A stretch of DNA of 64,000 nt from Anthostomella pinea. Taxonomy: Eukaryota > Ascomycota > Sordariomycetes > Xylariales > Xylariaceae. Below the pieces are notes generated by a model, which saw nothing but the letters and a program-made list of their open reading frames with translations, made no database searches and had not been told where the DNA came from. This document shows positions 33,101 through 43,321 of this stretch, piece after piece. Where the stretch lies: assembly GCA_963556695.1 (NCBI GenBank), contig CAUWAG010000007.1, positions 1,922,001-1,986,000 of the forward strand, written 5' to 3'. Within the stretch, counting starts at the first letter, position 1. Every line of letters begins with the position of its first letter. The position numbers and the translations under genes were made by a program.

Positions 33101-33862
33101 AGCTGCTTTGCAGTCATCATTCCACCAAGCAATAGGCTTAAATTGACGGGGCTTCTTACCCATTGTCCTGATACAGCCTTGGATCATGTTGATCAAGCTT
33201 TGTGTAAAGGCATCCACCTGACCAGGGGATACACCCAGCCGGGGGAGTTCATGAATCATGGTTTGGACATTATCTGCCAGCTCTTGTAGTTTATCGTCCG
33301 GTACTATCTAATGATTGGCCTTGGGGACTCGGTCTAGATCTCCCTGAACTGGAATGACTATTCGTAAAGTCTTATGATCTGAGGTGCACTGAAGTGTATC
33401 ATTGACTGAGGCTTCAGCCATGGGGACATCTGAGAACACCAGATCCAGTACATTTCCATCGTCATGTGTTGGGACATCTGGTTCAGAAATCAGATCCAGT
33501 CCGTGGTCTGCCATAGTCTGTGCAAGTATGACACCACCATGATATCCTGGATTGCTCGAGTCCCAGGATGTGTCGCCAGCATTGAAATCTCCAGCTATAA
33601 CGCAGCCAAAAGGTGGAGTCCATACTTCCAGAATATCATCCATTTCCTGTGGGTTGTCACATGGCCGGGAGACACTGGCAAATGTAATGCCTTGTACCTT
33701 GACCAGATGATGTCTTGTGTAACATAGGGCCGAAATTGATCCGCTTAAAGGTGTTTTCTCACATAGATGAGAGATCTGGGCCGTGTACTGTCGCTGTCCC
33801 AGGAATCCACTGGGGAGTATATATCGTAATTGGGGTGTGTCTTTACTCCCATTCTCCTGCCT
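30147..33862 (-). mobile_element. Tad-like LINE, copy A, near full ORF2 but inactivated
   Basis: Read on the minus strand from 33862: an APE-type endonuclease (GCVIAGDFNAGDTSWDSSNP, MADHGLDLISEPDVPTHDDG, CTSDHKTLRIVI), then reverse transcriptase (YRPISLLSCLGKGLERLIAK, VVTSDMKGAFDAALM, LTCGLPQGSPASLILYMLY), and RNase H (QLYVCLDNMSVVDGLNG, VKWIPGHRDIDSNEAADTLA). A 3' UTR and an (AAAC)n tail end the element near 30147. The RT active site reads FGYTADLA instead of FGYADD, and the frame changes several times with stops, so the copy is dead. The 5' part (gag-like ORF1) is missing. The 3' UTR is almost identical to copy B and to the 92-bp fragment at 4.8 kb. Confidence 0.9.
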
Positions 33863-34594
33863 GTGACCGTCAAGTGGATTCCTGGACACAGAGATATTGA
33901 TGGCAACGAAGCTGCCGACACACTAGCAAAAGAGGGTGCCATGCTAGAAACAGACATAACAAACCTTCCTATAATCTCTTGGGTCAAGAGAGATCTCAAA
34001 AAAAAGGGCAAGAAAGAGTTCAACCAATGGTGGAAAGACCAATCAGAACCTAGATATCAAGAAGTATACTCACATACAGTAACTAAAAGAGACCTTATAT
34101 CTTTTAAGAGGAGTACTTTATACAGACTTCTAGCGGCCAGATCTGGACATGGCGACTTTGCCAGATACCATAAACGCTTTGGGCATACAGACTCGAATGA
34201 TCACTGCAGCTGTGGTGAGAAGAAAACACCACAACACATTTTCTTTTGTAAGAGAGTGGGGAAAAACCGGCTGCTGCCTAGGTACTCGCCTAGGACAGCT
34301 TGTTTACAATACTTAGGGGAGAGGAGCACAGAATGGGCAAAATTCATAGAGAAGAGCAAGTTCTTTTCAACAATCTGCCCCCAATAGATAGCTTTTCTTG
34401 AAGGACCAGATGGATGACCCCAAGGTCATACCGCCACAACAACGGGGATGGGCCCGTGAGCGGGACTGACTGTACTTATTATCTTGAGACCTCTACAACC
34501 CTGCGATACAGAGGCTCTGGGAGGCGTGGTTTGCACTACTGAGGAGCTACCCCCCACGTTAAATACAATCAATCAATCAATCAATCAATCAATC
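33863..34594 (+). mobile_element. Tad-like LINE, copy B, 5'-truncated
   Basis: Starts abruptly within RNase H (VTVKWIPGHRDIDGNEAADT) and runs open through FARYHKRFGHTDSNDHCSCG to the stop at 34385. The C-terminal CxCG..H..C knuckle typical of Tad-clade LINEs is intact. The 3' UTR and a (CAAT)n tail follow to about 34594. It lies head-to-head with copy A, and its tail enters the coding sequence of an RWD-domain relic. Confidence 0.9.
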
Positions 34595-34937
34595 GATGCG
34601 TGGTGGCTCAGCCAGTGACTCAATGTCAACATGGCACGTGACCAGTGGCACGGCTATCTCTAGTTGTAGAAGTTTTGGATCTTGAGAAGGATTGGTCGTA
34701 TGCTCAGGGGGATTGCGTAGGTCAAGGCGTAGAGAAATGGTAGACGAAACGATGCGTGGCAGGGGCTTCATCTTGTCGTCACACCACTCCTTCAACTCTT
34801 CAAGCAAGGCTCGCGCAGAGTCATCAATTGTCACCGCATCTTCTGCCTCATACTTGCCAGCAATAGGTCGATCTGGCCCAGCTGTATTTCCAGTAGATCT
34901 TTTGGCAGGACCTCGTGTTTCCTTGTGTCGGTCATGA
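34589..34937 (-). pseudogene. RWD-domain protein N-terminus, cut by LINE insertion
   Basis: ATG at 34935 opens MTDTRKHEVLPKDLLEIQLG, then QIDLLLA. A one-base loss near 34855 moves the frame to YEAEDAVTIDDSARALLEEL, KEWCDDKMKPLP, SSTISLRLDL and LQLEIAVPLVTCHVDIESLA, the RWD pattern of fungal RWDD2-like proteins. The frame ends at EPPRI exactly where the (CAAT)n tail of LINE copy B begins, and the C-terminal half is absent. I could not find the missing part on the other side of the LINE block. Confidence 0.65.
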
Positions 34938-35529
34938 TGCCCGTCTACCCGGGACAGCGACCCTGATGCGGTCGAGATGATAAGCTGGATCTGCCGAGCA
35001 TTGTCGATCTGTGCCAGTCTTGGGGAGCCTTCTCAGCGAATGGGCGAGCTTTTGCATTCTCCGTCGTGGTCGAGTCTGTGATAATCTACGCTTGGATGCT
35101 AATTAAGGGCAGATGGATATGAGTCACGTGATTAGTGCATCAGCCACCCTGCCTGTCAACCAAGCCACGCCGCCCCTATTTCAACTTTGTAATTGCACCA
35201 GTCCCGTCGCAGCCCTTTTCAGCAACTGTTCGGCGTTGAAGAAGATTCTTCCAGCATGGCGAGTCCCTCACTGTCTGCGATCTATCTCACTTGGCGAATG
35301 ACCACCTAATCCCGATCGTACCGCTCGCGGACTTCACATCGGCTGCGGCGACCATGGTGGTTCTCGCGCTGGGTCTATGCGAGTTGAAGGAGGCGCTGCC
35401 AGCATGCACTGCGTCGACGACATCTCACAGACCATGCTGTACGGGCACACAACCTGAGCCTTCAAGGCCGACGCAGCCAGAGACACTCGGAGCCTCGAGA
35501 CGGTCAACCTCGACTACCCGCAGTCTATA
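34938..35529. other. Intergenic, no gene recognised
   Basis: Short plus-strand frames without family character. A TA at 35528-35529 was the target of the MITE. Confidence 0.4.
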
Positions 35530-36022
35530 ACGGCGGGGGCCCCCCAATGGGACAACCCCCCCAATGGGACAGTTCCCACACCAAATATCACCATGTTCAC
35601 TTATACATATCTCCATGACTAATGAAGCTGTAAATATTATAAATATTACGCTGGAATCCCCTTTCCTTGGTGTTTTCGTGATATGTAGGCTATTAAGTAC
35701 CGCTTTCGTATTGATTAAATAGCGGTACCATGAACTTAAAGCATGCCTTGCTCCCACTAAAAGGTCTGGAAAACCAGCCTTGTCGCAGCCTTGCCGCTAA
35801 AATTTAGTAAGGGTAAAACTTCATTTTGTTATAACTTTTGTTATATACATAAGTTACTATAAGCAGCTATGCTTTACAGATTTAGAAAAAAAGACGAATA
35901 TTCTCATTTAAACGGATATATCGTGCAATTATTCTCGGCTAAGTTATAAGGGTTGCAATATTGCGATTTTGGTGGGGGAACTGTCCCATTGGGGGGCTGT
36001 CCCATTCGGGGGGCTCCGCCGT
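35530..36022. mobile_element. 493-bp TA-flanked MITE (pogo/mariner-type)
   Basis: Inverted ends of about 55 bp start ACGGCGG and are G/C-rich, while the interior is AT-rich without coding capacity. Each end holds two direct copies of CCAATGGGACA (one is CGAATGGGACA). TA flanks both borders (35528-35529, 36023-36024), as for Tc1/mariner/pogo elements. The source transposase is not in the window: the pogo element at 37.1 kb has different TIRs. Confidence 0.85.
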
Positions 36023-36024
36023 TA

Positions 36025-36680
36025 TTCATTGCGGCGACCGCGGTTCGGTTTTCGCCTTCAGGCCCTTCACCACCGGCTACCCACTATCAGAGGATGACAC
36101 GTTTTACTTTTGTTGGTGTCCTTCTTTCCTTTTTTTCTTTCAGATTTGAGTTTTGAATGCGAGCGATTTGATCCAGCCACGAATCCACAAAAGAACGAAA
36201 TGAGAAAGATTACTGCCAGAGGGTATGACAGGCTACGCCGGCCCCATTCGACTTGGGCCCCCGAGGCAGGAGCTTGATTCAGTAACTCCTCTCGCCCTCG
36301 GCAGTTTGTAATGCCTCCATCCCGCCTGCAAAAATTCATATTCAATCTTTCGGTATGTCGTCTTCATCGCCACAGCTTATTAATGTGGGTAGAGGGATAA
36401 CTCAAGTGCTCGAAAGTTAAGTGGAAGGTTTAGGTTTCCTACCACATACTAAAGTCGGTTTCTGCAGGCCTAGATGCCGCCTCTTCGGAAAAGTGCTCAC
36501 CATATCCTTTACAAACTTTAAAATCCAACGCCACATAAACTTAGGGGCCCATTTGCAGGCCAACTCACATAAATATCACCGCGCAAGGCAGTTCTTTCAT
36601 CCTACTGAATACACCTCTCATTCCTCAGTATCTTCAAGGCCACCCCGTCCCCTAATCATTCACATAACCACCTAAACCAG
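36025..36680. other. Intergenic / possible 5' UTR
   Basis: No gene recognised. A plus-strand frame at 36421-36675 may be leader sequence of the 2EXR gene. Confidence 0.3.
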
Positions 36681-37103
36681 GCGGTGTTCCAACCACAAGT
36701 GGCTGGAACAGCCCCCACACTCTGCCTTCTCCGCTGCAGCGTATCTTCGCAACAACCTGCTTCAACGGCGACCACAGACATATGCGAAGGCCTAATGGCC
36801 GGCGTGGCGTGTTGCTCTACTGCGAACGAAATCGTTTGTGAAATGTACGTGCCAGACTCCCGATAAGATGTAGCGGCTAACAAGGCATTCAGGTACCCTC
36901 GAGGCGGCGAGCTATTCAGCGACATACAGGCATACCTTCATCTGATCAACAGCAAATGTCCGATTCGGCTGTGCAGTGATGCTACCAGAGTTAATCTGGG
37001 TGGGCGCCTCATGATATACCAGTCACACGAAGGATCACATCACGCTCTTATGATGATGACTGCATTTCTCGGCTTTCTCATTGCCGTATCTCTGGGGGTG
37101 CTA

Positions 37104-39339
37104 CCATCCGACCCCCCGAACCGGCACACCCCCACTACCGGCACAGCCAAACCCCGCCACCACCACCAAAAGACCCCCCTACTCACTTACACGCATTTGA
37201 GGCTGTATAGGGTCGAAAAAATCAGCAAAATTATCATTCTGTGGTGTTTTGGCTGCTCAATCGACGTATCTAGCCGGCGCCCGGATTGACCGCCCAGATC
37301 TAGTCATCTGGGCTTCTGCAACAGGGGCTTCTACAGCCTCCTCAGCGTCCGCAACCTCCTCGTCCTCCTCCACCCCGTCTTCAACAACCTCCGACTCTGA
37401 AGAAGAAGAAGAAGACTCTACAGCAACCGGAACTAACGGATTACCACCCTGGGCTAGTATTTCTACCATTATCATGAACTTTTTGTTGGGATTTAGTATC
37501 TTCTTCCTCTTCTTGGGCCGTAGCCGTTCCAGTTCAGCCTCCAGGGCCCTGATCTTCTGGTCTTTTATGGCCAGCTCCGTCTCCTGGTTCTCAAAGGCAT
37601 GGGAGATCTTCCGGAACTTCAGCCGAGTGGCTGGGGATCGGTTCTTCCCGAAATCCCGGATTTGCCGGCTCGTGGTAGGGGTCTGTTGGTCCTCCGGCTC
37701 CGAGTCTTCCTGTTCTTCCGGCTCGGGGGTCTTCCGCTTGTCTTCTTGGATTTCTGGATGGTCTAGACACTTTTTGCGGCTAATTGGGTAGCACCCTGTT
37801 ACTCGGAAGCCCGAGCGGATGTTTTTTTGGTGTAAACGCCATGTCCCTTGCCTTGCTATAACAGCGGATAAAGTTGATCTTGTTAACAGGAAAGGAATCA
37901 GTCAGAGAATTTAACTGGGTGAGGAATCTCTGGTAATAGGACTTGAGGGCGTTATAGGGGCCGTTATCCAGTGGTTGCATTCCATGGCTGGTATGTGCTG
38001 GGAAAAAGCATAGCAAGATGTTGGCAAAATAACACCGCATCATAAATTCGTCCTTTCTACAGTCAGTTGCTGTTTAAATCAGAATAAATTAAATAACCAG
38101 TAAATAAAATAGAAAAAATTGGTGTACGTACGGAGGTATGGCTACCATGGCCATCTAGGATCAAAAGGACTGGTTCCCACTGCTCCTGGCCACGAATTTC
38201 ATCTACTTGTGGTATGAAAACGTGCTCAAGCCACTGGCAGGCGATATCGTTACTGGTCCAGCCGTTTTCTGACGTTATATAGTACCAGTCGGCTATCTTC
38301 TGGAATTCCTCGAGGAACCACTGCGCTTGAAGATCTTTTCCCTTGAAAATCAAGCCTGGTTTGAGTACTCTACCGGTAGCTGAAATGGTCTCGATGAAAG
38401 ATGTCCACGAGCGGCCCTGGGGGCTCTTTAGGAAAGCTTTCCTCGTCTCAGAACTTCCCAGAACTAGGGAATCGATGCCTATAAGGGTAGTTAGTTGACT
38501 ATGAGGGTAGGGGGCTCGAAAGAGTTACCAAAACCCGACATGATGCCGCCCTTATCGACATTGTACGTATTTTCTGGCTTCACCCAGCCGTAGTCCTCCA
38601 AGATGTTGAAGAACCAGTTCACAGACTTAGGGGTAAACCCCTTAAACCGAGCGGATTCCATTCGCTTGCCGATTTTAGTCTGAATGGTAGGGTTGCGTCG
38701 TTTAAAGCTGTCCATATAGTGGTTCCCAAGTGGTGCGAAATCCCCCTTTCTTTTTAGGAGTTCTACCACAATTTCCCTGACGGCTGAGTGAGAAGGGGCA
38801 AGCCCCAAAGTCTCCTGGCGCAATATCCAGGCTGCTACCTTGCTTTCTTGCTCGGGAGAAATTCTCTGCTCGGTGGTGTGAGCCTCCGTTTTAGTCCCTC
38901 TCCCCCTTATGCGTGCTGACAGCGTGCTGGCCGGGACGCCGTATTTTTGGCTGGATTTTCTCACGGACATGCCATTATCTGTGACGTCTAGGTAGGCATC
39001 CACCACATCATCCTCTGTATACGTGGGCGGAGGCATCGTGGCTGGCTTCAGGATGCTGTGGTGCATGAGGGACAGGGGCTCACAGAGAGAATTCTACAGC
39101 AAATTTGCATTTAAGGGCGGGGCACAGAGGCTGCTAAATGCCGATACCGATGGCCCAGCAATTAAATAATCTACATTCCGCTAAACACCAAGAAAAGGGC
39201 TATCTAACCATCTAAAGAAAGTCTAGATACCCTCAAAAAGGGCTGTAATCCGTGTAAGTGAGTAAGGGGACTTTTGGTGGTGATTGTGGGGTTTGGCTGT
39301 GCCGGTTGGGGGGGTGTGCCGGTTCGGGGGGTCGGATGG
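37104..39339 (-). mobile_element. Fot1/pogo-type DNA transposon, 2236 bp, nearly intact
   Basis: Inverted ends of about 90 bp start CCATCCGACCCCCC, and TA flanks both sides (37102-37103, 39340-39341). Each end carries two copies of ACCGGCACA. The interior holds one transposase gene on the minus strand and nothing else. The TIRs match nearly base for base in the outer 26 bp, which suggests recent activity. Confidence 0.92.
37257..39066 (-). CDS. Pogo/Fot1-like transposase (CENP-B HTH + DDE), two 1-base insertions
   Basis: Three exons: 38529-39066, 38128-38479 and 37257-38069. The N-terminal psq/CENP-B DNA-binding helices are seen in NGMSVRKSSQKYGVPASTLS and GDFAPLGNHYMDSFKRRNP. The catalytic core shows NTYNVDKGGIMSGF (first Asp), VLLILDGHGSHTS (second Asp) and HTSHGMQPLDNGPYNALKSY (third Asp, as in pogo DDD). 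A C-terminal coiled coil (LAIKDQKIRALEAELERLRP) and an acidic, serine-rich tail end RSGRSIRAPARYVD. Two single-base insertions break the frame: an extra A near 38457 (GGGAAG) and a run of 7 A instead of 6 at about 37822-37828. Without them the length would be about 566 residues, normal for the family. Both are in short homopolymers, so read error is possible. Confidence 0.85.
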
Positions 39340-40455
39340 TATTACGACAATGGAAGTACTACGACTGGCTGCAGCGGCAACGACACGACTGGCTAAGAGT
39401 TCATCACTATGCTCTACCGACTCAGGCAGAGCTGCATAGTCAGACAGAGGCTCAGGCGGAGGCAGGTGAAAAGCTTGACTCTCTCCACCAGGCTGTTGTC
39501 AGAATACATCTACGCATGGACACGGAGCTGCGTTCCGCTCTCAACGAAACTGAGTGGAGGATGGGAGCGCAGGTCAACCGAGCGTGTCGCAAGCTACAAA
39601 ATCAGAACGATGCTCATCAAACAGAGATCCGACGCCTGTGGGCACTTGTCGACACCCCGGCCAAATTCCCTCGATTCCTCGAACTGTCACGAGAACTTCG
39701 AGACATGATCTGGGAATTAGCGACCCCGGGCAGGACCATCGTCGTTGGGCAATACCACTTGACATATTTGCCTCCGGTCACAGCTCAGGTCAATCGGGAG
39801 TCGAGATCTGTTGCGTGCCGTCGCGGGAAGCTGCTGCAATTGGCAGGGACAAGCATGGTTCCCGCCCACGGAGGCAGCGTCGCACGGCGGAACATTCGAC
39901 GGCGCTGGTTCGATCCTTCTAGGGATACCCTTCTCCTGCCCGCTCAGCTTCAACCTCATGTCGAGGTATATCGCGAATTCTTCAAGGTGGCCCAGCATGT
40001 CGGAACTATGAGTGATGCCCAGTTGGTCAAAGATGATGTTGCCGCGTGATCTGTTCGACCCGCGGCTCTTCCCGTGCCTCAAGTCCGTCGATGTCGCAAT
40101 GGCGTTCTGCGAAGCGGCGGGGCGAAGCGACATCCTGCTGGAGGTGCGACTCTTTGGGCTAGAACGCCAAAGGTGTATCACCGTCGATACCGAAGACGAT
40201 GCCGCCATCGAGAGACTACTGCGCAGATTGGGAAATGACTACGATTCGGCCTGCTTGGATATAGTCGCAGTCGGTCTTCGGGGTTTAGGAAAGCTCAATG
40301 TCACAGGACCCGAAATGATCGCCTGGGTTAAAGACAAGTATGTCTCGGACGATAGACCAGGCCGACCGAACCTTGCGGTGATCCTGGAAGATATGCCCAT
40401 CTTTCGCAGCGTTGCTCTACTTTTTAGAGAACGCTGGGGAGAGCAAGAGATGTAA

Positions 40456-41279
40456 CCAACTTCGTGGATCGTCGCTCTAGGGGTTTACCATGTCACGGCC
40501 TGGGCGCCCTCGCGTGGGACGCTTGGGTCATCCTGTTGATTGTTACGTCCCCTATATTACAGTAATAAATGCCCATCATATGGCTTGCAGCTTACTGCAG
40601 TTGACCTCGAGGGACCATATTCTACACGTGCAGCTGGGAACAGCACAACTGGAAGACACGTCTAATGCTGGTCAGAACGATAGGCTGTAGCCAGCACGTA
40701 CGCCCTGAAACTATGACGCCGCTTCTTCGCTCTTCTGACATAGCTATGAAAGCATGATAAGATCCCCCATTTCTGTCAGGCTAAGGTTAAGAGTTCCTGA
40801 AACTAAACGCAAGGGAGGAAGTTGACGAATCCTTGGGGCCCAGGATGTGGAGGACTTACCGGGTTAGGCTCTAGGATTCAGCTGGAAAGATTTATAAATA
40901 AGCCTTCATTTCTATTCTTATCCATTAAGAATCCTGAGATGATCCGGGCCGGAGCTAGCCGGAAGTCGGGTAGAGGTGTCCTTCGCTGCCACCTTTCTCA
41001 AGTTCGCCACGGGCAGGCAACACTTAATGGTGACCGAAACCTACACGAACTCACCGGCTCGTCATGGGTAAGCCAGCGGTCCGATGTCAGCCAATGTTTC
41101 ACTGAGGTAAGATGATAATTCGAGGCGGTGCCCTGCATTCGGAATAACAGAGTCAAGTGCGATCACACAAGCCTTGGAGCCCTGTACGCGGACATCTCTA
41201 TATACATATATCCCTACCAGCGAAGGCCATTCCTCCGAGATAAATCGCCAAGTAGCCCGCGGCCCCTTAAACGCGCACA
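40456..41279. other. Intergenic, no gene seen
   Basis: No recognisable coding or repeat feature. Confidence 0.4.
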
Positions 41280-41870
41280 AACCACGCACAATCACGCCCT
41301 CTTCGCCCTCTTGACCTGCATCTCTTCTAGCCTGGCGCTTACGCCTCAGCGGCCGCCGTTCGCGCTGTCGATGCCCACGACCACAGCGTAAATAGCTTGA
41401 CCGCGCGCGTCGACCTCCCCGAAGACTTCCCCAAGGACCCTCAAGACGTCGTTGCGGACGACCTTGACGATATCAACTGGTTCCCAACCGCGGACGACGC
41501 GTTCGGGAACGGTGAGGCATGGGACAAATGCGTCGTGTGCGCGCAGCTGGCGCACGAGTGGATGAGGCAGGGCAGCGGCGGCAAGGACAACGACCAGGCC
41601 CTCGCCTTCTGCAAGGGTCTCGCAATCTGCGATGCGGATCATGCAGCGAAGTTCGCGGACATGTACCGCGACGGCCGGTTCCCGCCGGAGGACAAATGGG
41701 GAGAGATACCGGGCGAGGACCTGCTAGAAACCAGAGACGGTGGTGATGTGTTCTTGAAGGTGCTGATGACTTTCAAGATCAGGTACCTGTTCTTGAATAG
41801 GACGAACTTGTTTTTGGACAAGTCTCACTTGGAGAAGTTCTGGGATTCAGTCGGTGGTGACATGTTGTAG
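41280..41870 (+). pseudogene. Hypothetical, formerly secreted protein; start codon and frame damaged
   Basis: The main frame reads VRAVDAHDHSVNSLTARVDL, PEDFPKDPQDVVADDLDDIN and then WDKCVVCAQLAHEWMRQGSG, CKGLAICDADHAAKFADMY and VGGDML at the stop (41870). Just upstream, in another frame, is HALFALLTCISSSLALTP, a typical signal-peptide core. A one-base shift near 41352 would join them. At the expected start the sequence is ACG CAC AAT CAC rather than ATG, and the longer upstream ATG at 41128 gives no leader-like N-terminus. Four cysteines occur in two CxxC/CxxxxxxC pairs. I do not recognise the family. If the shift is a read error, this would be a small secreted protein. Confidence 0.45.
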
Positions 41871-42036
41871 CTAGTATTTCTCTATTCTTACTGATGCTTG
41901 ATTCGAGGTACGGGATTAGGTAGTCTGATGTATAACGTCCTTTTCTTAAACCCACCCCGACTACATCACCACGAAGCATGTTTTCTCCTTCGCCAAAGGC
42001 GTCGAGCCAAGCGTTGTTAGTCAGCTTCCAACTCGT

Positions 42037-42447
42037 CTAGAGAACCCACGAGCATAACTTCTGTCCCCGTGGTAGTTTGAACAGCTCATCAAACTCATCA
42101 GATGTAAAACCCCTCCCCAGAACCTCAACACAAAGCCCGTCTACCCACTTGACCTTATCTCTGTACATGGGCATGTGGTCAATGCCCTGGTGTAAGCTGA
42201 GACCAAGCTTCATGGCGGCTTCCCTTGCCATGCCGTTGACCACTGGGATCATGTACTTTACGACGTTGGATTCGTGGAGCTCGCATGCTTTCTCGATGAT
42301 GACCATCAGTACGCCGCTCTCATCGGGCCCGGGACACTCGCAGGTGCTGCAGTGGGTTATGGTGGCCGTTGTCGGCATTTCACTGGTAGGGTCGATGGGG
42401 ACAGAACATCCCCACCCGAATACCTTCTTACTGTCTTGTGTTGCCAT
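42037..42447 (-). CDS. Conserved small fungal protein of unknown function
   Basis: A single exon encodes 136 residues from MATQDSKKVFGWGCSVPIDP to LPRGQKLCSWVL. The stretches ITHCSTCECPGPDESGVLMV and VVNGMAREAAMKLGLSLHQG, the ending of the protein, and the C..CxC spacing have the feel of a conserved fungal family, but I cannot name a function. There is no signal peptide or membrane segment. The frame is undamaged and marks the point where intact genes become the rule. Confidence 0.6.
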   Translation of the reverse strand: MATQDSKKVFGWGCSVPIDPTSEMPTTATITHCSTCECPGPDESGVLMVIIEKACELHESNVVKYMIPVVNGMAREAAMKLGLSLHQGIDHMPMYRDKVKWVDGLCVEVLGRGFTSDEFDELFKLPRGQKLCSWVL

Positions 42448-43321
42448 GGCTCTAGTGTGTGTCTCGTGCGTGTGTGCAGATGTGCAGATGTGGAGCTCAG
42501 GACCAGTAGTTATAGAGGTTTGTGCCTAAATCTTCGAGAGACGGCGATATTTATATTATTACGAAACCGAAATCTGTCAGTATCGCACTGTGTCATTGTA
42601 GCTATTCAAAATTGCAGTAAGTCCATTGTTTTCATTTGATTCACTTATGCATCTGGATTTGGTCTGCCAGAGCAGTGATTCAACTCCAATGCCATTCAGT
42701 AGTCGGGGACATGGAGTCAGTATACTATCCACCCCATGAATGCAAGCCAAGAACACACGCGTATACTATTACGTTGTATATGAAGGCTAGTCCAGCCCAT
42801 ACATATGTCACAGCCGGGATGGGTCTAACACTATACTATCGGAGGAGGGTGCGGGGTTCGTATAGTGCCCCAGATCTCCCACCCTCATTGGCCACGCGAG
42901 GTGGAGTTGGGTCATGATAACCTCCTGAGACGATGACGACCTATAAGCTAGTCTATCGGCCACCACTCATAGGCCTAGTGTTATCAACGCCTGCAACCAC
43001 GACCACCAATAACCGCTGATCCGTCGCATCCCTCCATGTCCTCGGTGGCTATAGCTGCCCAATTGATATGCGCAATGTCGTGTGACTCGTGCCATTCTTA
43101 TCATGGGCTCACCGTCGCGTCCGAACGGCGGAGGCCGTTATCGGTTGGTACAACTAGTCGAACTCTATAACATTCCCAGCCCGGCTTGGTAACGCTGTCG
43201 TAGATATGAGGTTGTCCTATACCTCCCAGGCCGCGTCCTTGTCTTGTGGTATCCCGAGCATTGCCCAAACCCCGCTTCCCTCACACCGATCAGCAGTCAC
43301 TTCTCTCAACTCACGCACACG
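42448..43321. other. Intergenic, divergent promoters
   Basis: Lies between a minus-strand gene on the left and a plus-strand gene on the right; it probably contains both promoters. No distinct element is seen. Confidence 0.4.

Larger units (their letters stand above)
36684..40455 (+). pseudogene. 2EXR-domain protein interrupted by a pogo transposon
   Basis: Exon 1 (to 36844) and exon 2 (from 36893) join across a 48-nt intron. The frame runs through ELFSDIQAYLHLINSKCPIR and a hydrophobic helix (TAFLGFLIAVSLGVL) to the TA at 37102-37103. After the 2236-bp transposon the same frame resumes at 39342 with LRQWKYYDWLQRQRHDW. A long coiled-coil region follows (LDSLHQAVVRIHLRMDTEL..EIRRLWALVD). The 2EXR domain then starts FPRFLELSRELRDMIWELAT and continues TIVVGQYHLTYLPPVTAQVN and WFDPSRDTLLLP. 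One extra T at about 40048 shifts the frame before DLFDPRLFPCLKSVDVAMAF; coding resemblance ends at 40455. 2EXR proteins are expanded in filamentous fungi, with unknown function. The true start codon is not certain. Confidence 0.7.

Noticed and set aside
30147..34594. Twin-priming inversion of a single LINE
   Set aside because: Both halves have their own 3' UTR and tail, so two insertions (or a recombination) explain the layout better.
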